Of a stretch of DNA of 64,000 bases, positions 26,482 to 37,189 are shown piece by piece (position 1 is the first letter of the stretch; each line of letters opens with the position of its first letter). The position numbers and the translations under genes were made by a program. Source of the DNA: Hofstenia miamia (Eukaryota > Xenacoelomorpha > Acoela); the NCBI GenBank assembly GCA_004352715.1, contig SCFE01000108.1:498292-562291 (forward strand), written 5' to 3'. The notes beneath the pieces are model-generated. The model searched no databases, had not been told where the DNA came from, and saw nothing but the letters and a program-made list of their open reading frames with translations.

Positions 26482-26530
<49 letters not shown>
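26113..26530. repeat. Long degenerate (TA)n / TATACA microsatellite
   Basis: About 420 bases of alternating TA with interspersed CA. The long open frames through it code only for Tyr-Ile and Tyr-Met-Cys repeats and are not genes. Confidence 0.95.
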
Positions 26531-26535
<5 letters not shown>

Positions 26536-28349
26536 CATTATACGCATTGACAGTGCCAAAAGCAGCAAATATATATGTGTAAAATATCTATTTGACTAAA
26601 TGATATTCTCAAGTTCATTTATGAGATTCTGCAACGGTTGCCATGAGTCAAAATATTGTCAATTTAAAAAATGTTAAATATTCGTTCTTGCTAAAAGAAT
26701 TTTTACTGAAAAACACTGAATTGCTAATCACCTTTTTCAAGTGTGATAGAATGCAGTACTTTTGTTGATGTGATAAATATTACATAACACTTAAATGTTG
26801 GAAGCAATTTCAGCCTTTTTTGGCCGTTTCTCTTCTTGAGAAAAATAATTGAAAATTGCAGTTCGTTGTGAAAAATTGAAGAATGCATATTTATTGAAAG
26901 TATTGATAATTCCAAAAAATCCCATTTCTGAATTACTAACATAATAATCTTGAAGTTATTTTGAAAACTATAGTTATTGCAATAAAAATTAATGTAATAA
27001 TTAGTTTTGCAATTTACTAAAAGAATGACAAAATTATTTCATCGCACACAAAAATTTGGGCTTTAAAAAAACGGAAGGGAGTTAATCCCCTAGTCCGCAT
27101 GTTTGAAGCCCTGAATCAAAATACACAGCATAAATACTCGACATAACAGTATATCGTATTGTGTATTATTGCTAATAATGAGTAGAATGTTTAAAGCAAA
27201 CATACAAAATCACAAAGCAAACACAAAAATTTGCAGCACTGGTATCAAATTTCTGGAATTTTATGTATATTATGCTTCTTAAGATACCTAAAAACGACCA
27301 CGCTATTCCAAAGTTCTTCCTTAAATTTCGAATTTTAGAATTATAGCACTAGGGCGCATTTTGTAAAAAATTATAAATTAACAAATAGTAAACACTATCA
27401 TTCAACTGGAAATTTTATGGATACTTTTTTCGACTTTTACTATTTATTTAGACTTCTAGAAAAATTGCGTATTCGAAATTTTTATAGATTTATGCTAAAT
27501 CTATGTATATTTTCTTCTCAATACAAAACCTTAATATGCTTCCTAAACTGTTTAGGCTAAACATTATGCACTTAATTAGTATTAGGTGAATTAAACACAA
27601 ATAAAAAATACTTCACTGAACACTTTGTAAAAAACAAAATACATTAAAACTAAGGACGACACATGGCATTATACGCCATCTGTACAAAAATTTTATTTAT
27701 TCTCATTCTTCACTTTGCTATGCCGGTAAATTCAAACTGTAAACCAAACGTTTTTGTGCGCTTTTTACACAAAGAAACAAATCGTATCACATTACAAACG
27801 CAATAAGCAGTGTTGAATCTAATATTCTAGTTTCGGGGGTATGGTTCTATCTAAGGAGATGTAGCTCAGAAATGGAACCATGTTTGGCTTTTTTGAAAGC
27901 ATAGGATTGTCGTCCTAGGCACGACACAGCGTCGATTTTCTTAAATATTGCTTTGGTGCAAAATCTTTCCATATGTTCTCACAAGCAAAGTACATTACAA
28001 TTTTTAAAATTTTACTATAGCAAAATATTTCTTTATCAAATAAAATGATCAAACCAATACTTCTTATATACAGCTAAAGAAAATATATGTACCCCAGCAT
28101 TGCAGATACAACCATTCCCCTTCTTGCTTAAATGCGATTAATTTATCATCAACCTTCTTATTGATATGACTATTCCGCAGATGAAATCAGTGATTGATGT
28201 GGGCAGAAAATTTTGGCCCAATTTCGGCCGAATTCTGCAAATTACATTTAACTCATTGCTATTTCAAGCCATTGAATGCCCATTTTCTCTAATTTTGTGA
28301 ATTTCTAGACTAAAGTTGGGTATATTAAAAAACTAATGATTAGTTTATC
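26531..28349. other. Intergenic stretch
   Basis: No gene recognised. A tRNA-like B-box word near 27095-27115 (GTTTGAAGCCCTG) may be the trace of a tRNA-derived SINE. Confidence 0.4.
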
Positions 28350-28572
28350 AACTAGTTTTTGTAGAAAACCAATTTTCAAAATACACATTCCAGAGAAATT
28401 TGCTTTCGTTCGTAATACAATTTCTTGTCTTTCCCAATGGGGCACTTGGTTTTAGATGATTTGTTACCTCAGTAGAGCAAAGACGTACTACATATCGGTA
28501 ACCGGCACCGCTTGACCAGTGAACGGTTGAAGCACAATTTGACACAACGTGTACTGATAATATATTTTTAGA
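28348..28572 (-). CDS. Candidate exon, unassigned
   Basis: A minus-strand frame from about 28572 to a TGA near 28350 codes for a Trp- and Cys-containing peptide with a good coding look (HWSSGAGYRYVVRLCSTEV, then KFLWNVYFENW). TATTATCAG at about 28555 could be an acceptor, and GAG|GTAACA inside could be a donor. The GYRYVVRLC pattern faintly recalls mannose-6-phosphate-receptor-type domains, but this is too weak to name. Its upstream side runs into a repeated block, so it may be a broken gene end. Confidence 0.25.
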   Translation of the reverse strand, partial: SKNILSVHVVSNCASTVHWSSGAGYRYVVRLCSTEVTNHLKPSAPLGKTRNCITNESKFLWNVYFENWFSTKTS

Positions 28573-28795
28573 TCAAGTTTGCTAATTATATACAAAACCA
28601 TGCGCAGAAAATTCTAATTTCAATAAATTTTTTACTTTGCTATGATATAACTCATTAATTTTGACATTAAAGTGATATTTAAAATTAATTTGGCCTCCAA
28701 AGAACTCAAATTTTGTATAAAACAGTTAACACTGTTTAAAGTGATAATTTCAGCATATTTAAAGTACTAAATACTATATGTTAATTAGTACTACG

Positions 28796-30693
28796 CAGAG
28801 TGGGAATTGGGCCGATTTCTTAGGCTTAAGCCCGGCCCAGCCCAATGCAGCTTAGGCCACCGCCCGGAGCGGCCCAATTCAAAATACCAATTATTCGGCT
28901 CAAGTTATTGTTCTTTTACGCAACAAATAGTTTCTTCTGCCTCATAGAGCACTATAAGTACTACACTATGAATTTGATTGGATAGTTTGCTTAATGAGTT
29001 TATTAATGTGCACATCCGCTTAAGTCTGTCAACAATGCTAATTCAATTCTGTGAAATTCAAATTTCATTTGGTAACCTTAATACAATAAGCGTGTTAGAC
29101 AGGGGTGTAGCCCTGGGGTTCAACGATTCCTGGAGCAGATGTGTGCCCCTCCTATAAATGTTTGCATTTGCTACCAAAACCAAATAGTATTGAGAGTGAA
29201 TTTTTACAAATGTTACCAATGAAGACAAAAAATTTCTATTGTTTAAAATTTGGTCATAGATTACCCTTAAATCGTTTAGAATTTTTTTTACTTTTTGCTG
29301 GTTTCTTCTTAAAATTGTTAAACGCTTTCATCTTAAAAATAATAAAATCTCAAAAATCAAAGTGCACAATGTAAATAAGGTGCGCCGCTTCTTTTTATAA
29401 ATTAAAGTGCTAATATGTTAATATCTTGCTTAGACGTCTTTGGAATCATACAAAAATGTTGGCATGGATAGTATTGCAACGTTAAGTGAGAGAAATGGCG
29501 ATTGTTGGCATGATTATATCTAACAACATTTATCAAAATTCTTAATCTCCAGATATTTCAATATAAACTGAGCATGGCAAAAAACTTAACTGCCAATTTT
29601 GCACTCTGATTGACATTTCTGAAATTCAATTATTGCATTTATATTTTTTTCAGGTAAGCAAACCTTAAGAAAAGAGAACCACAACAAGATCATTTATATT
29701 ATATATTTCCATATGAAAATGAAGTTTTTGTTTATTTTAATGTGTCTAGGTATTTTTACACATTCTTCAAAAACCTTAAACTTGTCTATCACATTTTAAA
29801 ACATTGTACTCGTGTAAACCTAACTACAACAATGAGCTTCTAGTTGCATTATTAACAGCAACAATTACTCTTAAAGAGCCATTGAATTATTCTGAATTTA
29901 AAACACTATTGATTTTATATTTTTTACCATTATTTGCAGCTTAATACAAAAACTATTATAGCCCTGCGGAATAAATTTTAGGAATAAAAAAAGCACTTCT
30001 GAATACTTCTTGATTATTAACTTCAAACTAAAAAATTTGCTATTTAATAAAAGTAGGCTTGGTCTGGGCTCCATGTTTGCAAATATTATGTTAGGATTTT
30101 CTGCTATTCAAAATAACACATTAACAACTAGAGCTTCACTAAAAAAATTGAGAAGTTTTGCACGAATTTCACTTAAAATGCTAATTTCTTTTACTAGATC
30201 AATGTATATATTGTCTTAAGGAAAAAATCCCTTCCTTCATATAAAAGCAATATATACCTTAAACCATTAAAATAAGAGGTAATAAATATAGATATTATGT
30301 TTGTATTAATCTTTAGATGTGTGCTTGCAATAGACGCTAAACATACTCAGGTGGCCTGAATACCAGAAGATAAAAAATATTGGTATTTAGAGTCATTATA
30401 ATAATATTACTGTTTTTTGAAGTAATCATCTCTTACAAATTTCATCAACTTACATCAGTACAAGCAAGAGGAAGTTTTCAGAAACGCTCCTTTGTAGCGG
30501 ACAAAATTGAGATGTTAGAGGTATTGCACTAGCCAATGCTGATTAAAATTTAAGAGAATGCTTTTTGTGATATGCAAAGTTTAAGTTTTCAAGTGAATGT
30601 TTTCCTGTATTTCAAATACAAATTGAAACATTAGGGCCAAATCCGCCCCGGCCCAGTCCGATCCAACTTTAGGCCCGCCCAATTCCTACTCTG
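28796..30693. mobile_element. Complete non-autonomous hAT element
   Basis: The inverted repeats are CAGAGTGGGAATTGGGC at the left and CAGAGTAGGAATTGGGC, inverted, at the right. A perfect 8-bp target duplication GTACTACG flanks them (28788-28795, 30694-30701). Both subterminal regions are rich in GGCCC/GGGCC words, the usual transposase-binding type. No transposase is recognised in the 1.9 kb. Because it interrupts a duplicated block that is uninterrupted at 31800-32200 and 45138-45500, it inserted after the duplication. Confidence 0.9.
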
Positions 30694-31105
30694 GTACTAC
30701 GAATCTATTGTAAAATTTGTTAATTCATNGGCCTGAATACCAGAAGATAAAAAATATTGGTATTTAGAGTCATTATAATAATATTACTGTTTTTTGAAGT
30801 AATCATCTCTTACAAATTTCATCAACTTACATCAGTACAAGCAAGAGGAAGTTTTCAGAAACGCTCCTTTGTAGCGGACAAAATTGAGATGTTAGAGGTA
30901 TTGCACTAGCCAATGCTGATTAAAATTTAAGAGAATGCTTTTTGTGATATGCAAAGTTTAAGTTTTCAAGTGAATGTTTTCCTGTATTTCAAATACAAAT
31001 TGAAACATTAGGGCCAAATCCGCCCCGGCCCAGTCCGATCCAACTTTAGGCCCGCCCAATTCCTACTCTGGTACTACGAATCTATTGTAAAATTTGTTAA
31101 TTCAT
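30353..31105. repeat. Exact 376-bp repeat around a single N
   Basis: 30353-30728 and 30730-31105 look identical, joined by one N at 30729. This is most simply an unmerged contig overlap, not biology. The right end of the hAT element appears twice because of it. Confidence 0.85.
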
Positions 31106-32574
31106 ACTGTTTGACACTTGAATACTTTTTCGATCAAAGCCAAATATACAAAATTTTTGAAAATTATTCTCAACATATCAAGATTAACACACTTTCTTCT
31201 ATACATAAGAAAGTTGGTTTGCAAAGCTAACAAATATAGCTACATAACTGCATCAATTAGATATGCTCATATCAGAAGGCACTTCAATTTGTAATTCACG
31301 TAAACAGTTCATTACAAAGTGCAACTGGACAGCTGCAGAATTATTTCTTTAGTACTGCATTTTGACTTAAAAATTTAGAATTTAAAAAACTGCTAAAATT
31401 GACATGTATATCATAGCAATCAAGTTCAAGCCCTTAAGACATTTATTGACTAGTAATCATCATTTACCAGGATTTTCTAAAGAAATAATATTTTGCCATA
31501 TTTAGGAGTATTTGACAAAATTTATATATTACATAATAATTTGATAAATTAGTACTAAACCGGTCTTATTTTCTAATGAAGTGTATTAGTTAACATTATT
31601 TATGTATCACTGACAATAGTTTTTGATACCTATAGAGTTCGGGGTTCACACATACATCAATTAATGTAGAACAGACTACGGAAGTGATGCACCTTTTTTG
31701 AAATTTAGATCAGTTTTTAACATTAGTAGTAGTGAATCATTTCTTTGAGATCAGTTTTTAGTGATAGTATTAGTAAATCATTATTTAACTGGACATCATT
31801 GGCACAACATGTACTGGTAATATAGATTTAGATTAAGTTTGCTAATTATATACAAACCCATGCACAGAAAATTCTAATTTCAATAAATTTCTTTATTTTG
31901 CTTTGATATAACTCATTAATTTTGGTTTTGAAGTAATTTTTAAAAATAATTTGGCCACAAATAACTGAAAATTTGTATAAAACGATAAACACTGCTTAAT
32001 GTGATAATTTCAACATGCTTAAAGTAATATATACTATGTGTAAATTAATATTAGTACTATGAATCTATTGTAAAATTGGTTAGTGTTTAGATTTTGAATA
32101 CTTTCTCCATCAAAGCAAAATACAAAATTTTTGAAAATTTTCATCAACATAAAAATTTCGAAAATGTTGCAAGAAGAACACATTTTCTTCTATATATAAG
32201 TAAATTATTTTGCGTAATATATTCTAAATAAAAATCTCCCTTATTACAATTTAAAAAAATAGCCTGACCTATTCTGACTAAATATACATGTTGATACTTA
32301 TATCCCTGATCTATTAATAAATTTACTAGAAATTTGAAGGAACTACATAAATCTATCTATTTTTCAAATTCTTTTGTATACAGTTATATATACATTTTTG
32401 TATATACTGGTTATTATATCCAAATATACATAGATACATCCATTCAAAAATATTTATAGGAATGAAGGTCCATCTATAATCTATTTGATTTCGTGTATCC
32501 CGCTTAAAAATATATACAACAAAAAATTTTATTACAGATCCATTAAAACACTAAAATCGTTCACTAATTTGTAA

Positions 32575-33083
32575 TCAAAACGCACCATTATTTTTAAAGT
32601 CACAATGTTTTTCTCGGAAACTTGGTTGCAGCTTCTGTTCATACTTCTTTTTATACTTTTTAACAGTATCATTTATTCCAATTGTCAAAGTTGATCGATT
32701 GATTTTGGATTTTGCTAAAACTAAATACTTTTTGTGCAATTTCATACTAGGACAAATTAAGCTGTATTCAGATTCTTTTCTTAGCTTTATTGTAATGTGC
32801 TGGTAATTACGTGAATCACTTCCATAATAAATTTTTTCAACTTTGAAGGTAACTTTGCGAGTATTGCCATTATCATTAATTGTAGTTGGAATTCCACGAA
32901 TTGCTAAAAATAAATATTTTATTTCAGATACATATATTGTTACAATATTTTAATGAATGGTGAAATTTTGCATGCAAACACAGAAGTCATCAATGAAGAT
33001 GATCGATGCTTTGTTAAAGTTACCTGATCCAGATTCGAAATTGCAAATACTCTTATGCTTCAGATTCATTTTTGGGCAAGTAT
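32575..33083 (-). pseudogene. Duplicate of the last two netrin exons (NTR domain)
   Basis: Exon-like blocks 33024-33083 and 32575-32903 reproduce the two terminal exons of the netrin gene 13.3 kb away (46342-46401, 45893-46221). Frame, splice sites, stop codon and AATAAA (32528-32533) are all intact. Only a few bases differ, one changing Gln to His in the small exon. No LN or LE exons lie upstream, so it cannot be a full gene. It is either a truncated duplicate or an alternative 3' end reachable by a long splice. The C345C/NTR cysteines (TCPK, SIC, LICPSMKLHKKY, KHC) are all present. Confidence 0.8.
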
Positions 33084-34748
33084 CTAAATATAAACGAATA
33101 AACTAATATACATTTCCATAGAAAGGAAACTAATTACATATACAACTCTCTCAGGGTTTAATTAAAATGCAGTTGGAGTTCCAAGAATTGCTAAAAATAT
33201 ATAACATGTTATTTGAACACACATATATATATATATATGATTATCATTATTTGCCACATATTGAATGTTTTCCCTTATATTAAGGGCCATTCCTATTTCA
33301 CACTCCAAAATATTCCATTATTAGAACTTTTTTACTTAATGGGCTTAATCTATAGCTAGTATTATGCTATTTCATTTTTAAGTTTGCAACGCTAATTGCG
33401 ATTGAAACTTCGGAAAACGTCTCAAAAATCTATATATCTGGCAGTAAATAACATTTATACTTTGGCGGGTTTGATGACATGTTCTGAAAGTTACACATTA
33501 ATTTATTTTACATGTTTACTTACTTCTTTTATTTGGTAAAATTTAATAACAAATGTTTGAATCGTTAAAATCATAATGCCTTATTTCAGTAAGAAACAAA
33601 TTAATTTTTCGGAAAAAACCAAAAACAAGTTTATACAATTTCTAATATTTAATAAACTTATGTGGTAAAACCCGCATTTGTATTTAAGACAAGACAAAAA
33701 TGTAATTTATTCTGCAGTTTGCTTATAATTACCATATATATCACACTATTAAATTTGCCTATTGTGTTAGTTTATCATCATTGTTGAGGGAATGCTGTAG
33801 GAAACTAATGCAATGCGTATTTGCACTTTATTAATTTCACATGGTAGTAACTAAATTAATGATTAATAAACAAGTCAAATGNAAAGTTACCTGATCCAGA
33901 TTCGAAATTGCAAATACTCTTATGCTTCAGATTCATTTTTGGGCAAGTATCTAAATATAAACGAATAAACTAATATACATTTCCATAGAAAGGAAACTAA
34001 TTACATATACAACTCTCTCAGGGTTTAATTAAAATGCAGTTGGAGTTCCAAGAATTGCTAAAAATATATAACATGTTATTTGAACACACATATATATATA
34101 TATATGATTATCATTATTTGCCACATATTGAATGTTTTCCCTTATATTAAGGGCCATTCCTATTTCACACTCCAAAATATTCCATTATTAGAACTTTTTT
34201 ACTTAATGGGCTTAATCTATAGCTAGTATTATGCTATTTCATTTTTAAGTTTGCAACGCTAATTGCGATTGAAACTTCGGAAAACGTCTCAAAAATCTAT
34301 ATATCTGGCAGTAAATAACATTTATACTTTGGCGGGTTTGATGACATGTTCTGAAAGTTACACATTAATTTATTTTACATGTTTACTTACTTCTTTTATT
34401 TGGTAAAATTTAATAACAAATGTTTGAATCGTTAAAATCATAATGCCTTATTTCAGTAAGAAACAAATTAATTTTTCGGAAAAAACCAAAAACAAGTTTA
34501 TACAATTTCTAATATTTAATAAACTTATGTGGTAAAACCCGCATTTGTATTTAAGACAAGACAAAAATGTAATTTATTCTGCAGTTTGCTTATAATTACC
34601 ATATATATCACACTATTAAATTTGCCTATTGTGTTAGTTTATCATCATTGTTGAGGGAATGCTGTAGGAAACTAATGCAATGCGTATTTGCACTTTATTA
34701 ATTTCACATGGTAGTAACTAAATTAATGATTAATAAACAAGTCAAATG
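33016..34748. repeat. Exact 866-bp repeat around a single N
   Basis: 33016-33881 and 33883-34748 match base for base as far as I checked, joined by one N at 33882. It repeats the small duplicate NTR exon (33024-33083, again 33891-33950) and the left inverted repeat of the virus-like remnant. Very probably a contig overlap left in the assembly. Confidence 0.85.
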
Positions 34749-34977
34749 AGGTGATAGATCACAGTATAAAACACATGACTATTAAAAGTTTAAACAAATT
34801 CAATTAAAATGTGTATTAACAAACAAACAACGTTTTTTTATAATAAAGTATATAATAAATTTATCATCAGACACTATATTCGCAGCAATTCATTAAAATA
34901 AAATTGATTACGTTTTAAAAGAAATATCTGTAAAACTAACTAGAGATAATATTGCAAAAAGCAAACTTTTACGATCC

Positions 34978-35657
34978 TTGGATGATTTTTCACTAATTTT
35001 CAATTCTACTACTACCGCCGCTTTATACTACAAAACAGAAATTACAGATGCGAAACTGAGTCTAAGGAAGCTATGCGTTACAGAGAGTGTGCATCTGGCA
35101 ATTGAAAATTGTTAACTACACTGACGACACACCACTTTATGCGAATTCTCACGAACATTTATTATTCCACCTGGTCAAAACTCTCTAACAAAGAAAATGT
35201 ATTTACAAATGAACCAATTCGACATATTGCTCTAGCACTTGTTCCCAATCTACAATTTACAGGAACAGACGACTCAAACCCACTCTCATATAGATTTAGA
35301 GGTCTGCGCCAAATCACTATAACACGGGGTGGATCGAATATTGCATTCACACCAATGACTATTGGTGAAAATAATTATGCACAAGCATACTTTTATCCTG
35401 TAAAGGCATTGGGTTTGAATGATGTAACTGGTATACCATGCTCAGATTATAATAAGCATGCAATTATGGTTTTTGATTTGACCAGTATTGCAGAGGCAAA
35501 TAATAAGGTACTCTACCATGAATTAAGTGGTGCAAGTATGCGCCTAACACTAGATTTTGATTCTCCAATAAGCAAATGACTGGAGGTGATCGTTTTGAGT
35601 GAAACATGCCCAAAGCTATACATTAATAAACAACCACGGAAAATTATAAAAAATTAG
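34978..35657 (+). pseudogene. Broken virus-like structural protein gene
   Basis: Coding-like sequence runs in one frame at 34978-35112, shifts frame, continues at about 35109-35576, meets a TGA, and resumes in frame to 35657. The order and spacing of motifs (a KLSLRKLC-type strand, PIRHIALALVP, NPLSYRFRG, AQAYFYPVKALG, then MVFDLTS) match proteins annotated in many invertebrates as F54H12.2-like. I take these to be structural genes of virus-like elements; whether this is a major capsid or another virion protein I cannot say. At least one frameshift and one stop make it a pseudogene. Confidence 0.6.
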
Positions 35658-35678
35658 AAAGAAAATGAGTTTCATTCA

Positions 35679-35864
35679 TTGAACCATTGCAAGATGTTGG
35701 GAATAGACGAGATTAGACGTGTAGAAGATCGCGTTCATTATACCAAGGACCCTCATTTAAAATTTGCTCATGTTTCAAATTATCTATTACAAAAAAATTA
35801 TATACATAATGTTGGTGTTGAAAGAATTTTGCAAATGAACACTATGGTGGACTTATTGGAATAA
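35679..35864 (+). CDS. Small unassigned frame in virus-like remnant
   Basis: A 61-codon frame (starting MNHCKMLGIDEIRRVEDRVH) lies directly after the structural gene remnant and before the protease remnant. It is charged and probably helical. I do not recognise it. Given its place it is likely another decayed gene of the same element. Confidence 0.3.
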   Translation: MNHCKMLGIDEIRRVEDRVHYTKDPHLKFAHVSNYLLQKNYIHNVGVERILQMNTMVDLLE

Positions 35865-36093
35865 ATAATTCTAGACTATATTCACTTTTGAAATGGTCAA
35901 AACTGTTTAGAATACACGCAATTTACCATGATAGCTATGGTTTTGTTAAAAGAGAATTTGGAATTGGCAATGGATATCCGATATTTTACAGTTTATAGTG
36001 TAATTTACCAATTTTGGGTCATGTGCCGTCCTTATTGTTTTGGATATATGTGAAGTTTAGGTATAATGAACTCTACAGATATTTAAACGGTTA

Positions 36094-36453
36094 ATGTACA
36101 CTGACGAGATTAGACGTATTATTCTCCAAATCCCATCACTACGTTGGCGTTTTTTCAGTGTACACTGTTCAGATTGCATACCACCACGCCTTGTCCAAAA
36201 CACTTATCTAATTTCTAATGCAAGCCCAACTGGTAATCCCGGAACCCATTGGTTGTTGATTATATGAGATGCAAGCGGGAACTTAATATTCAAGGATTCT
36301 CTCAGTTGTCCACTAAACCAGTACCCCAATATTGAACATTACTGTTTAACTATGTATCCTGGATTCCATGTGTACGAAGGTGATCGAAAAACTAAGTTGC
36401 AAGGAATATCGCCAGTTTGCGGTGCTTATTGTATTTTTCAACAATATACCTGA
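36094..36453 (+). pseudogene. Adenain-like cysteine protease, broken
   Basis: A 119-codon reading with one internal TGA (36265-36267). It shows the signature of adenovirus/Polinton maturation proteases: the catalytic His in NPGTHWLLI and, about 75 residues later, the catalytic Cys in SPVCGAYCIF. The C-terminus is cut by a stop and seems to continue in another frame. In virus-like elements this enzyme processes capsid precursors. The internal stop means no active product. Confidence 0.75.
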
Positions 36454-36752
36454 AATATTTGTATTTACTGATTTACTGTTTGTTAATGACTTTTTGTGTA
36501 GTCGATTATCTTAATAAATTCACATATTTGTATTCACTTTGCTTATTTTACATATACAAAATGTTTTGTATAAATGGCATAATTGAAATTTATAATTTAA
36601 TACACTTTTGTGATATGCCAATTGTTAGTCTACTTTCTGACAACTATCGAAGCAATAACTCAAAAATTAATGTTTTTTTACTGAAATAAGGCATTATGAT
36701 TTTAACGATTCAAACATTTGTTATTAAATTTTACCAAATAAAAGAAGTAAGT

Positions 36753-36929
36753 AAACATGTAAACTAACTTAATGTGTGATGTGGTATTTCCAATGTCATG
36801 TATGTTAATAAAAAAACAAGTTTGTAAAATAAAACATGTAAACTAAATTAATGTGTGATGTGGTACCTCCATTGTCATGTATGTTAATAAAGAACAATTA
36901 AAGTAAAATAAAACATGTAAACTAAGTTA
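36753..36929. repeat. 79-bp tandem repeat, about 2.2 copies
   Basis: AAACATGTAAACTAA recurs at 36753, 36832 and 36911, giving a period of 79. It borders the right inverted repeat of the virus-like remnant. Confidence 0.85.
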
Positions 36930-37189
36930 GGCCAAATAAATAACATTAAAACTAGTAAAAGTACATGACTATATAAGTTTCATGATGTCACTACAACATC
37001 CCCGCCAATATCCACGCCCCAGCAGAGGCCAAAGATCTCCTCTCAACCAATCAGATAAAAGTGGCACAAATTCCGGCGGATATAACTACTTTTCACATAT
37101 CTATGATGACAAAGTTGGGAATGAGCTCCTCATCCTCTAATTTAAATGGATATTTCTCAATCTTCACTTTGATGGTAATGTAGTTGTAT

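Larger units (their letters stand above)
28545..31210. repeat. Diverged repeat block, split by a hAT insertion
   Basis: The segment from GTACTGATAATATATTTTTAG (28553) to the hAT, and on from its right side, resembles 31800-32200 and 45138-45500 (a shared block ending near the netrin 3' exons). Three copies at roughly 80-85% similarity by eye show older duplication of the netrin 3' flank. Confidence 0.7.
34374..36929. mobile_element. Polinton-like (virus-derived) remnant with inverted repeats
   Basis: A perfect inverted repeat of about 85 bp (34374-34459 and 36679-36763) encloses 2.2 kb with two broken genes of virus-like large DNA transposons: a structural-type protein and an adenain-like cysteine protease. 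Polintons/Mavericks and related adintovirus-like elements are normally 15-20 kb with polymerase, integrase, ATPase and capsid genes, all absent here. A 79-bp tandem repeat (36753-36929) adjoins the right inverted repeat. The true outer ends and any 6-bp target duplication were not found. The family is an inference from the gene pair. Confidence 0.6.

Noticed and set aside
25884-26582. Long open frames on both strands
   Set aside because: They translate a (TA)n/TATACA microsatellite into Tyr-Ile-type repeats.
27850-27920. tRNA-like start (GGAGATGTAGCTCAGAAATGG)
   Set aside because: The D-stem does not pair and there is no T-arm or acceptor partner at the right distance.
33891-33950. Third copy of the small NTR exon
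   Set aside because: Lies in the exact 866-bp repeat joined by one N, so it is probably an assembly overlap.
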